Shown here: one piece after another, positions 36,552-44,885 of the stretch
Layout of the letters: every line of letters begins with the position of its first letter
Position numbering within the stretch: position 1 is the stretch's first letter
Source of the DNA: Paraeggerthella hominis
GTDB lineage: Bacteria; Actinomycetota; Coriobacteriia; Coriobacteriales; Eggerthellaceae
Assembly: GCF_021044775.1 (NCBI RefSeq)
Contig: NZ_JAJNOQ010000003.1
Location: 1 to 64,000, forward strand
Length of the DNA: 64,000 nt
Direction: 5' to 3'
Notes under the pieces: generated by a model
The model's input: only the letters and a program-made list of their open reading frames with translations
What the model was told of the DNA's origin: nothing
The model's database searches: none
Translations under genes and position numbers: made by a program

Positions 36552-37301
36552 ATGGCTGACTACATAGAAGGCAAGCGCCCCATCATCGAGGCGCTGCGCA
36601 CGGGCGTGCCCGTCAAGAGCATCCTCATGGCCGACAACGTCAAGCGCGACGGCCTCATCGAGGACATCTTGCGCAAGGCGAAGCGCGCTGGCGCAACGGT
36701 GGAGATGGTTCCGCGCAAGATCCTCGACGACAAGTCGGATCGCGGCAGCCATCAGGGCGTTATGGCCAAGACGAAGCCGTTTCCCTATGCGGGCATCGGC
36801 GATATCGTGGGCGCGGCTGAAGCCTCTGCGGCAAACAACGACGGCCGTGCGCTCGTGGTGATCCTCGATCACATCACCGACGCCGGCAACCTGGGCGCCA
36901 TTTCGCGCAGCGCTGAAGCGGTGGGCGCGTGCGGCCTGATCATCCCCAACAAGCGCAGCGCGCACGTGGAAGCTTCAACGTACAAGAGCTCGGCCGGCGC
37001 CATCGCGCACGTGCCCGTGGCGCAGGTGTCGAACCTGGTCCAGGCCATCAACCGCCTCAAGGAAGAGGGCTTTTGGGTGGCTGCTGCCACCGAGCATGCC
37101 CAGGACCTTATCTGGGACACCAACCTCAAGGGCAAGATCGCGCTGGTGATGGGCAACGAGCACGAGGGCGTTTCTCGTCTGGTGCTGGAAAACTGCGACC
37201 TGTTCGCGAAGCTGCCGCTTGAGGGCGAGGTTGCTTCCCTCAACGTGGCGCAGGCGGCCACGGCGTGCATGTACGAGTGGCTTCGTCAGAACCGCGCTTG
37301 A
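36552..37301 (+). CDS. rlmB: 23S rRNA 2'-O-ribose methyltransferase (TrmH/RlmB family)
   Basis: The protein is 249 aa from ATG 36552 (GAAAGG upstream); an open frame extends upstream through the palindromic element and is not used. A short N-terminal L30e-like substrate-binding domain is followed by the SPOUT methyltransferase domain. The three SpoU motifs are clear: ITDAGNLGAISRSAEA, VMGNEHEGVSRL and VASLNVAQAATACMYE. It should 2'-O-methylate a guanosine of 23S rRNA; other group members act on tRNA or unknown sites. It heads a four-gene unit. Confidence 0.85.
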   Translation: MADYIEGKRPIIEALRTGVPVKSILMADNVKRDGLIEDILRKAKRAGATVEMVPRKILDDKSDRGSHQGVMAKTKPFPYAGIGDIVGAAEASAANNDGRALVVILDHITDAGNLGAISRSAEAVGACGLIIPNKRSAHVEASTYKSSAGAIAHVPVAQVSNLVQAINRLKEEGFWVAAATEHAQDLIWDTNLKGKIALVMGNEHEGVSRLVLENCDLFAKLPLEGEVASLNVAQAATACMYEWLRQNRA

Positions 37302-37320
37302 TTGCAGGCGATGCACCGCT

Positions 37321-37875
37321 ATGGCACGGCAGCGTAAAAAACTCCTGATCGTGGACGGGTACAACGTGTTGCGCTCGGGCAGCCGGTACCGTCAGGTCAC
37401 CGACCCGGACTACACGGACGACACGTTCAACGTCGCGCGCGAAACGCTCATCAACGACGTGATCAACTACGCGGGGCGCGACTGGCGCGCCATCATCGTG
37501 TTCGATGGCGCGCGCAACGCGTTTTCCACTGGCGAGGCGGAAACCGTCGGCGGCGTGCGCATCATGTTCAGCCCGGCCGGCCAGTCGGCCGACAAGGTGA
37601 TCGAGAAGTTGGCGCACGATGCGCGCGAACGTCAGGTGGAAACGCTCGTGGTCACAAGCGATGCCACCATCCAGGACACCGTCTTCGGCTTCGGCGTGGA
37701 TCGCATGAGCGCCGACGGTTTCAGCCGCGAGGTGGGCATACATTACGAAGACGCCCGCTTGGACGAAACGCCGAAGGTGGCGCAGAAGAACACCGTTGCA
37801 TCGCGCATCGATCCTGCCGTCCTGGCGAAGCTCAAGGCCATGCGCGACGGGGAGAGCGAATCTCATGGACGATAG
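37321..37875 (+). CDS. NYN-domain ribonuclease, YacP/Rae1-like
   Basis: The protein is 184 aa from ATG 37321. It has a PIN/NYN fold with KLLIVDGYNVLR at the start, an Asp in IIVFDGARN, and the acidic TLVVTSDATIQDTVFG. Rae1 of Bacillus is a ribosome-associated mRNA endonuclease of this family, also encoded next to rlmB. The gene lies 19 bp after rlmB, supporting the same role in translation-linked RNA decay. The 3' end overlaps the next start by a few bases. Confidence 0.85.
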   Translation: MARQRKKLLIVDGYNVLRSGSRYRQVTDPDYTDDTFNVARETLINDVINYAGRDWRAIIVFDGARNAFSTGEAETVGGVRIMFSPAGQSADKVIEKLAHDARERQVETLVVTSDATIQDTVFGFGVDRMSADGFSREVGIHYEDARLDETPKVAQKNTVASRIDPAVLAKLKAMRDGESESHGR

Positions 37876-38167
37876 CGCGCATGCCGAGGCCGGCCGTTCC
37901 GTCTACCATGTGGGCGATCCCGTCGTGTTCGAGGGCTACGTGGACGACTTCGCCGAAGGGGTGTCTGCGCTTGAGTTCTCGCTCGACAACGGCGAGACCT
38001 GGACGGCGTACGCGACGACGGGGGCGGTGGCCGAGCGCGGCGTGAACTGGCGCTTCGTGTACACGCCCGAGCGTCCGGGCTGCTATCTGCTCAAAGCCCG
38101 TGCTCGGGACGCGCACGGTCGCTCGTCTTCGTTGGTGTCGGGGTTCGCATTCGAGGTCCTGCCGTGA
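37865..38167 (+). CDS. Small beta-sandwich protein resembling Mo-oxidoreductase dimerisation domain
   Basis: The protein is 100 aa from ATG 37865, overlapping the end of the yacP-like gene. The pattern GDPVVFEGYVDDFAEGVSALEFSLDNGETW and the later GCYLLKARARDAHG resemble the immunoglobulin-like dimerisation domain of sulfite oxidase-type enzymes, here as a stand-alone protein without catalytic domain. It has no signal peptide. Function unknown; it may interact with one of the Mo enzymes encoded nearby. Its stop overlaps the phosphatase start. Confidence 0.6.
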   Translation: MDDSAHAEAGRSVYHVGDPVVFEGYVDDFAEGVSALEFSLDNGETWTAYATTGAVAERGVNWRFVYTPERPGCYLLKARARDAHGRSSSLVSGFAFEVLP

Positions 38168-38949
38168 TGGCTGTCGCAAGCCCGAACGGCTTGGGCGCGG
38201 ATTCCGCGCACGCCGCGCCCGAAGCCTACGGAGCTTCGCGCATTCGGGCGATAGGCGGCGGGCCGCTTGCGGGCGCGCGCCTGTTTCGCTCGTGCGACCT
38301 GTCTTCCATCGACGCTCGGGAAGCCGACGTTATCGTTCGGTTGCTGGGCGTTCGTTCCATATACGACATTCGCAACCAGAGCGAGGTGGCCGCGCGGCCT
38401 GAGCCGTACCTGGTGGGCGCGAAAACCGTCGCACTGGCTCCTTCGGCGGAAACCAGGCGCAAGGATACGGGGAAGCGCCTGGTAGCAGGCGTGATCGATG
38501 CATACGGCGCGCCGGGGGAGCGCATGGTACGCAACTACCGCCGCTACGTGAGCGAGTATCCGCTCATCGGCACGGCGCTGCGATCGATTGCCGCGGAGGG
38601 CGTTCCTGCGCTGGTGCACTGCGTGAACGGCAAGGACCGCACCGGTGTGCTCTGCGCCGTGCTGCTGCGCGCATCGGGAGTCCATCCCGACGACGTCATG
38701 GCCGACTATCTGGCAACGAATCAGGTGAACGCCGCGTCCATGCGCGCGGAGGCCGCATCGCTCGGCGCGGGCATGACCGACGGGGAGCGCGCGATCCTCC
38801 AGTCGTTTCTCGAGGCGCGACCGGCGTACCTGGACGCGTTCTTCGCGGAAGTGGACAACGCGTTCGGCTCGTTCGACCGCTACGTGCGGGAAGGGTTGCG
38901 ACTTCGTTCTGACCAGGTTGAACGGCTGGCTGCCCTGCTTGTGCGGTAG
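38167..38949 (+). CDS. Tyrosine-protein phosphatase (PF13350 type)
   Basis: The protein is 260 aa; ATG 38167 shares a base with the previous stop (TGATG). The phosphatase loop is VHCVNGKDRTG (H-C-x5-R), with Lys and Asp as in bacterial dual-specificity and phosphoinositide phosphatases. The N-terminal RLFRSCDLS and DIRNQSEV (usually LR..E) are family motifs. It may act on phosphotyrosine proteins or lipids. It ends the rlmB unit. Confidence 0.8.
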   Translation: MAVASPNGLGADSAHAAPEAYGASRIRAIGGGPLAGARLFRSCDLSSIDAREADVIVRLLGVRSIYDIRNQSEVAARPEPYLVGAKTVALAPSAETRRKDTGKRLVAGVIDAYGAPGERMVRNYRRYVSEYPLIGTALRSIAAEGVPALVHCVNGKDRTGVLCAVLLRASGVHPDDVMADYLATNQVNAASMRAEAASLGAGMTDGERAILQSFLEARPAYLDAFFAEVDNAFGSFDRYVREGLRLRSDQVERLAALLVR

Positions 38950-39057
38950 CTCGTCGGGACGCGAGCGCATCGTCGCGCGCTTGTTGGTTGTTTCCCCACC
39001 TGGTGTTGGGTATTATTCGAAGTACGAAACGGCATCAAGGCGAACGGGATTTCCCTC

Positions 39058-41256
39058 ATGACACGCACGAATTGTACGGACCGCATCATAGACGGCGTGA
39101 TCGCGCGCCGAAAAGCGGTTGTGGCGACGTTTATGGTCGTTGCCTTCATGTGCGCGGCCATGATTCCGTTCGTTGGCGTCAACTACGATATGGTTGACTA
39201 TCTGCCCGACGAGGCTCAATCGACCACTGCTGTGGAAATCATGAGCACGGAGTTCGCTCAGGCTGTTCCGAATGCGAACGTGCTGATACGCGACGTGTCC
39301 GTGGCGCAGGCCCTCGAACTTAAGAGCAAGGTCGCCGCTGTTGACGGCGTGGAGTCCGTTATGTGGCTCGACGACGTCATGGATGTGGCAACGCCGCTGG
39401 AAATGGCCGATCCGTCGCTGGTCGAAACGTACTACCGCAATGGCGCAGCCCTGTTCCAGGTGGCGGTTGCCGAAGGCTTCGAGGGTCGGGCCGTTCCCGC
39501 GCTGCGTGCGCTGGTGGACGAGGCGGGGCCGGGAAACGCAGTGTCGGGCGAAGCCTCCGATACGGCGCAGACCACGGCCAGTACGGGCGAGGAAACCGGA
39601 AAAGCCGCGCTGGTCCTGGTTCCCATCATCGTGCTGCTGCTGGTTCTTTCCACTCGGTCTTGGATCGAGCCGGTGCTGTTTCTTGCGGCCATCGGCGTGT
39701 CTATCATCATCAATATGGGTACGAACATCGTGTTCGGCCAGGTGTCGTTCATCACGTTTTCGGTGAGCCCCATCTTGCAGCTGGCGGTTTCGCTGGACTA
39801 CGCCATTTTCCTGCTGCACGCTTTCGCGGCCGAGCGGGCTCTTCAGCCTACTCCCGAGCGTGCGATGGCCGTGGCTATGCGCACGTCGCTGTCCACGATC
39901 GCCGCAAGCGCCGTCACCACGCTTTTCGGATTTATGGCGCTGTCGTTCATGCAGTTCCAAATCGGCGCCGATCTGGGCATCAACCTGGTCAAGGGCATCG
40001 TGTTCAGCTTCTTCACGGTCATGGTGTTCCTGCCGGCCCTCACGCTTTTGCTGTACAAGCTTATCGACAAGACGGCGCACCGGCCCTTGCTGCCCTCGTT
40101 TCGCAACGTGGGGCGCGTGCTGGCGAAGGTGCGCGTGCCGGCGCTCGTGTTGGTGCTTGCGCTGGTGGTGCCGGCGTATTTGGGCCAGGCCCATACCGTG
40201 TTCACCTACCAGAACAGTGAGCCTGATCCGAATTTGCGCGCAGGGGCTGACACGCTCATGATCCAAGACGAGTTCGGTCAGCAGAACGCGGTAGTGGTGC
40301 TGGTCCCGCGCGGCGACGTTGCCGCCGAAGCGGCGCTTTCGGCCGATTTGGCGAAGGTCGACAACGTGGCCAGCGTCATCTCGTACGCGGCAACCGTAGG
40401 GGCGACCATCCCGCAGGGTTTCGTGGGCGCGAGCGTGCTGGATCAGTTCTACTCGCAGAATTGGGCGCGCATCATCGCTTATACGGATACCGACGTGGAG
40501 AGCAGCGAGGCTTTCGCTACGGTCGAGGCCGTTCAGCGTACGGCGGCTGCGCATTACGGCACGTACTACACGGCGGGGCAGTCGGCGAACTTGTACGACA
40601 TGAAGAACATCGTGGCCGTTGACAACGTGGTGGTTGCTGCGGTGGCGTTCACGGCCATCCTGCTGGTGCTGTTGGTGACGTTCCGTTCGCTGCTGCTGCC
40701 GCTGGTGCTGTTGTTGGCCATAGAGTCGGGCATCTGGATCAACCTGTCCATCCCGTACTTCACGGGCGATTCGGTGAACTTCATCGGGTACCTGGTCATC
40801 AATACGGTGCAGCTGGGCGCGACCATCGACTACGCCATTCTGCTGACCACGCACTACCTGACCCATCGCAAGGATCTTCCTGCGCGCAAAGCGGCGTATC
40901 GGGCCTTGGGCGAGACGTTCCCGTCGCTTCTGGTTTCGGCGGGCATTCTGGCTACAGCCGGGTTCGCGCTGGCGTTCTCGTCCACCATGTCGGCGGTTGC
41001 TAGCCTGGGCATGTTGCTCGCGCGCGGTGCGTTGCTGTCGTTTGCGCTGGTCACGTGCTTCTTGCCGGCATTGCTCGTGCTGCTTGACGGCCCCATTCGC
41101 CGGACCACCTGGCGTGCGGACTTCGCGCCCAAAACGCAAGAGGGCGCGGCGGGCGACGCGTCTGCGGCATCGGAAGCTTGCTGTTCGAATCCCTCGGTCG
41201 CGCTTGGAGGCGCTTCCGTTTCCGTGCTCCATACAAGTGAAGGAGACGAATCATGA
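39058..41256 (+). CDS. MMPL/RND-family membrane transporter
   Basis: The protein is 732 aa with twelve predicted membrane segments in two halves: an N-terminal helix (VVATFMVVAFMCAAMIPF), an external loop of about 140 residues, a five-helix bundle, then the same layout again from residue about 360. The motifs SLDYAIFLLHAF and ATIDYAILLTTHY are the proton-relay-like D-Y pair of MMPL transporters. It is likely to move lipids, peptides or drugs across the membrane by proton motive force. Its stop overlaps the start of the secreted protein gene (ATGA), implying a joint function. Confidence 0.85.
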   Translation: MTRTNCTDRIIDGVIARRKAVVATFMVVAFMCAAMIPFVGVNYDMVDYLPDEAQSTTAVEIMSTEFAQAVPNANVLIRDVSVAQALELKSKVAAVDGVESVMWLDDVMDVATPLEMADPSLVETYYRNGAALFQVAVAEGFEGRAVPALRALVDEAGPGNAVSGEASDTAQTTASTGEETGKAALVLVPIIVLLLVLSTRSWIEPVLFLAAIGVSIIINMGTNIVFGQVSFITFSVSPILQLAVSLDYAIFLLHAFAAERALQPTPERAMAVAMRTSLSTIAASAVTTLFGFMALSFMQFQIGADLGINLVKGIVFSFFTVMVFLPALTLLLYKLIDKTAHRPLLPSFRNVGRVLAKVRVPALVLVLALVVPAYLGQAHTVFTYQNSEPDPNLRAGADTLMIQDEFGQQNAVVVLVPRGDVAAEAALSADLAKVDNVASVISYAATVGATIPQGFVGASVLDQFYSQNWARIIAYTDTDVESSEAFATVEAVQRTAAAHYGTYYTAGQSANLYDMKNIVAVDNVVVAAVAFTAILLVLLVTFRSLLLPLVLLLAIESGIWINLSIPYFTGDSVNFIGYLVINTVQLGATIDYAILLTTHYLTHRKDLPARKAAYRALGETFPSLLVSAGILATAGFALAFSSTMSAVASLGMLLARGALLSFALVTCFLPALLVLLDGPIRRTTWRADFAPKTQEGAAGDASAASEACCSNPSVALGGASVSVLHTSEGDES

Positions 41257-43112
41257 GGAATCATCCCTGCATGCGCACGGGCCTTGCGGCCCTGCTGACC
41301 GTTGCCTTGTCGGTGGCGTGCGTGCCCGGCGCGCTCGCGCTTGCCCAGGACGAATCGGCGAAAGAACCCAGGGCGAGCGGCGCATCGGCGCAGCCGGCTT
41401 CCACCGCAACGTATCGGAAGTCCGAGGTGGTGTACGCGAACCTGACGGCAAGCGGGAAGCCGGAAGCGGTGTACGTGGTCAATCGCTTTGACGTAACGGG
41501 TGTGGGGTCGATCGCGGACTACGGCGATTACACGGCGGTGCAGAACCTGACCAACCAGACGGATCTGAAGCGCCAGGGCAACGCCACCGTGTTCGAGGCG
41601 GGCGAGGGCGCGTTCTTCTACCAGGGCGACGCGGCGCGGACGGCGCTGCCCTGGCTCGTGTCGCTTGAATACAAGCTGGACGGCAAAACCGTGCCGGCCG
41701 ATCAGCTGGCCGGCGCGTCAGGGGCCTTGTCCATCCGGGTGAGCACTGCGCGAAACGATGCGGTTCCCCCGGCGTTCTACGACAGCTTCATGATGCAGAT
41801 CACGTTTACGCTGCCGGGGGCTGTGGCATCCGATGTGACGGCCGAGGGGGCCACGGTGGCAAGCGCGGGCCAAGACACCACGGCAGCGTTCACCGTTCTG
41901 CCTGGCCATGATGGTGACTTCGAGTTGAAGGCCCAGGTGAAGGATTTCCGTATGGCGGGCGCGCAAATAGCCGCGCTGCCGTATTCCTCGGTTATTGAGA
42001 TGCCGGACACGAGCGGCATGGCGGACGGCATGACCAGTTTGTCCGATGCCGTGAGCCAGCTTGCGGCGGGAGCGTCGTCGCTGGCTTCGGGCGCGAGCGC
42101 ACTGTCGAGCGGCGTTCAAGGGCTTTCGTCGGGCGCGACGTCGTTCGGGCAAGGTTTGGCGCAGCTCGACTCGTCTTCGGGTGCGCTTGTGGAAGCCTCG
42201 AGCCAGATCAAGACCGCGTTCGATGCCATGTCCGCGGCGTTGTCGAAGATCGATCCCGCCCAGCTTGAGCAGCTCAAGCAGCTTCCGGACGCGATCGACC
42301 AGATAGCGGACGGACTCGAGGTGCTTGCTCGGCAAGCGCATGCGGTGCAGCAGGAGTATTCCCAGGCCATGACGGCGCTCGACGGGGCGATCGAGGGGCT
42401 GTTGGCGAATGCTCCGACGCAAGGCCAGATCGATTCGTTGAAGGAATACGTCAAGGGCGATTCCTCCCAAGCTGAAACCGTGCAGAAGCTTCTGTCGGTG
42501 TACGAGGCTGCTCAGGCGGTCAAAACGGCGTACGTCGAAGGGAAGCCGGCGTTCGACGATGCCGACAATGCGCTGTCTGCCTCCGCGGTCGCGCTCGACC
42601 AGCAGGTGGCTGCGTTGCGCGCCGCTGCCAAGCTGCTGGATGCGGCCGTAGCCGACGGGCGCGTTGACCAGCTGGTGCAGGTGGTCGAGGGGTTGTCTCA
42701 GCTGCCTGCTTCGTACGGCCAGTTCCACGACGGATTGGTGCAGTACACCTCCGGCGTGTCGGCTCTGGCTGCCAGCTATGGCGATCTCGAGTCCGGAACG
42801 TCGTCGCTTGCGGGTGGCGCACGCCAGCTTTCGGGAGGCGCGGGCTCGCTGAGCGGCGGGTTGGGCCAGCTCAATGCGACCACGATCACGCTGCCGGAAA
42901 CCATGCGCAAACAGATCGAGGAGATGACCGCGGAATTCGATTTCCCCGAATTCGACCCGGTGTCGTTCGTGTCGCCTGACAACAAGAACGTTGCTGCCGT
43001 GCAGTTCGTGATGTCCACGGCGGCCATCGAGAAGCCCGAGGCGCCGCAAGAAGAGGAGTCGAAGGCCGAGCCGACGCTGTGGGATCGCTTCCTGGCGTTG
43101 TTCCAGGGATAG
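41253..43112 (+). CDS. Secreted protein with LxxG heptad repeats, partner of the MMPL transporter
   Basis: The protein is 619 aa, overlapping the transporter stop by four bases. A signal peptide (RTGLAALLTVALSVACVPGALALA) precedes an extracellular beta-rich region (residues about 45-250). Then come heptads with Leu and Gly (SQLAAGASSLASGASALSSG near 268, and LAGGARQLSGGAGSLSGGLG near 520), separated by long helices. Such xxxLxxG repeats occur in YhgE/Pip-like proteins and form periplasm- or wall-spanning coiled rods. It may be an accessory adaptor for the transporter. Confidence 0.75.
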   Translation: MRNHPCMRTGLAALLTVALSVACVPGALALAQDESAKEPRASGASAQPASTATYRKSEVVYANLTASGKPEAVYVVNRFDVTGVGSIADYGDYTAVQNLTNQTDLKRQGNATVFEAGEGAFFYQGDAARTALPWLVSLEYKLDGKTVPADQLAGASGALSIRVSTARNDAVPPAFYDSFMMQITFTLPGAVASDVTAEGATVASAGQDTTAAFTVLPGHDGDFELKAQVKDFRMAGAQIAALPYSSVIEMPDTSGMADGMTSLSDAVSQLAAGASSLASGASALSSGVQGLSSGATSFGQGLAQLDSSSGALVEASSQIKTAFDAMSAALSKIDPAQLEQLKQLPDAIDQIADGLEVLARQAHAVQQEYSQAMTALDGAIEGLLANAPTQGQIDSLKEYVKGDSSQAETVQKLLSVYEAAQAVKTAYVEGKPAFDDADNALSASAVALDQQVAALRAAAKLLDAAVADGRVDQLVQVVEGLSQLPASYGQFHDGLVQYTSGVSALAASYGDLESGTSSLAGGARQLSGGAGSLSGGLGQLNATTITLPETMRKQIEEMTAEFDFPEFDPVSFVSPDNKNVAAVQFVMSTAAIEKPEAPQEEESKAEPTLWDRFLALFQG

Positions 43113-43215
43113 AGGGTTTGCGGACGGGGAAGGGGCGGCTTGCCGCCCTCTCGGTCGGGTGGCGGCGGCTCTTTTGCCGGCCCGTCCGGCTTCGACCGTC
43201 TCGCCTTCCCCTCGC

Positions 43216-43372
43216 GCGGGCACGAAATCGCGGGTCTGCGCTCCCCGGATAGCTTCGTTGCCGCGCCGCCCGCGACTGCCTGCTCTCTGACCTGGGGTTC
43301 TCGTGCATGTGCGCGACACGGCGCGCCCCGCAGGTCGTTTCGTGCAGCGCAGACCCGCGATTTCGTGCCCGC
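43216..43372. repeat. Palindromic intergenic element, family A, copy 1
   Basis: The element is 157 bp with perfect 27-bp inverted ends (43216-43242 and 43346-43372, arm core AAATCGCGGGTCTGCGCT). Interior sequence is shared with copy 2 (GCCGCCCGCGA, then a CCTGG-GTT-TCGTGC block). It lies between the convergent secreted-protein and N-acetyltransferase genes. It has no coding content and could form a very long hairpin. Confidence 0.8.
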
Positions 43373-43473
43373 TGGGGGCCGCATCGGGAATTGCGTGACT
43401 CCCGATGACGGCGCGGGCACGCTCTGTTTCCCGAAGGGGCGACTCGATTCGCCGTTGCTCGCGAGGCGCTTTG

Positions 43474-44289
43474 CTAGCCAGGCAGCACGATGCCGAAGTG
43501 CTCTTCTAAAAGCGCCCGGAACATGTCTTCGGAATCGACGGCTTTCGTCTCCTTGCCCTCGGGCGTCACCTGGGTGAACGTGTTTGCGGTGATGGACACG
43601 TTCCCGTTTTCGGTCCGACGGTTGATCATCCTTTGCTGCGTGAACATGGAATCGGGATGCGTGGAGCAGTAATGGGAAAGCGGTACGAAATCGGTCAGGG
43701 CTATCGGTGCGTCAAGCAGGGCGAACGCAGGCGTTTCCGTTGCGTCGCCGCGCCGCCTTTTCGCTGCGCTCCCGCAGTATACGACGTGCCACCAGCACGA
43801 ATCGTGCAGTTCGACGCGAAACGCCTGCCCGCACGATTCGACCTCCGCGCCATCGACAAGGGGGATGGCGCATGCCGGCGAAGGCCCGCCGTAGCCGACT
43901 TCCGCGATGTATCGCCGTCCTTCTACGCGTGCGATCGTGCCCCGGTGCAGGATGGGGTAGACGTAGCCCCGGTCTTTCAGGCTGCGTCCCAAGCAAGGCG
44001 ACGTTTCAACGCCCATGTGCTTGAGCAACGCGTTGAACAGGGCGTTCAGTTCGAAGCAGTAGCCGCCGCGCCGTCCGACTACAACCTTGTCGAATATGTC
44101 GGGTATGCCCAACGAAACAGGGCGATGGTAGTCGCATGCGTCCAGGTTCTCGAAAGGGATGCGGCTTTGGTGCGCAAGGATCATGCGGTCCAAGTCGCTT
44201 TTCGACAGCGGCAGCTCGGGCTGCTCCATCTCCAGCCTTTCCCAGTACTTTTGAACATCGGGGATGTCTTCGTACAGCTCCTCGTACAT
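43474..44289 (-). CDS. Arylamine N-acetyltransferase family protein with Asp-to-Glu change
   Basis: The protein is 271 aa from ATG 44289 (AGGAG upstream); the frame extends 27 codons further without a better start. The NAT fold is clear: IPFENLDACDYHRPVSL, then RRGGYCFELN with the catalytic Cys78. The His of the triad is His115 (ILHRGT). The third member, normally Asp in DVGFG, is Glu130 (AEVGYGG). It should acetylate arylamines or hydrazines with acetyl-CoA, if active. Both family A palindromes flank the gene. Glu could still orient the His, but with altered activity. Confidence 0.8.
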   Translation of the reverse strand: MYEELYEDIPDVQKYWERLEMEQPELPLSKSDLDRMILAHQSRIPFENLDACDYHRPVSLGIPDIFDKVVVGRRGGYCFELNALFNALLKHMGVETSPCLGRSLKDRGYVYPILHRGTIARVEGRRYIAEVGYGGPSPACAIPLVDGAEVESCGQAFRVELHDSCWWHVVYCGSAAKRRRGDATETPAFALLDAPIALTDFVPLSHYCSTHPDSMFTQQRMINRRTENGNVSITANTFTQVTPEGKETKAVDSEDMFRALLEEHFGIVLPG

Positions 44290-44520
44290 TGCGGCTCCTA
44301 TCGTGAGTGTGCCGAGCGCCGCCTGCTGCAGCGGGCAAGCAAGCACGCCTCGGTGCGATGGTTGTTCCATGGTCGCTCTTTCGGTCGTGGTCGCGCATCC
44401 CTCCCGAAGGATGAACCGGGCTCATTCGCTTGTGTTCGAAGGCTGATTTCTTTCATTGCTCGTGCGGGTTGGGGTGTCGTGGGGGGTCTTTCTCGTTAGG
44501 GTGGCCCCGCATCCTCGTGT

Positions 44521-44676
44521 GCGGGCATAAAATCGCGGGTCTGCGCTCCCCGGGCGACTCCGCCACCACGCCGCCCGCGACCCCCTGTTCCCTGGCCTGG
44601 TGTTTTCGTGCGAGCGCACGAAACGACGCCCTCCGTAGGGCGCTTCACGCAGCGCAGACCCGCCAGTTCGTGCCAT
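44521..44676. repeat. Palindromic intergenic element, family A, copy 2
   Basis: The element is about 156 bp. The left end (44521-44547) differs from copy 1 by only a few bases; the right arm (44651-44674) contains AGCGCAGACCCGCCAGTTCG. The interior is alignable with copy 1 and has an additional inner hairpin (TTTCGTGC...GCACGAAA). It sits in the divergent region between the N-acetyltransferase and NrfD-like genes, same orientation as copy 1. Confidence 0.8.
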
Positions 44677-44830
44677 CGCCTCCAAGCGCTGCGTCTTTCG
44701 TCGTCTCCGCCTCCCGCGGAGGCTTCCTCGATCAATCACCTCTGATGCCGAAGCGCCCTTCGGGAAACGCGCTGCGCTAGAAGTCTCAAGCTGCAACGAG
44801 GCGGTGCGGCAGGCCCTTCGTCACGCTCCG

Positions 44831-44885
44831 CTGCATACCTTTCCGAAATCGCGTACAATGTTCTCGATAATTGTCTTAGGATAAT
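44831..44885 (+). promoter_or_regulatory. Candidate promoter plus half-operator before the NrfD-like gene
   Basis: CTGCAT (44831-44836), 17 bp, TACAAT (44854-44859) make a plausible promoter. ATTGTCTTAGGATAAT at 44870-44885 matches one arm of the large palindrome at 47730-47770 with one mismatch, and it lies at the expected start region. It ends directly before the GTG start. Confidence 0.5.
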
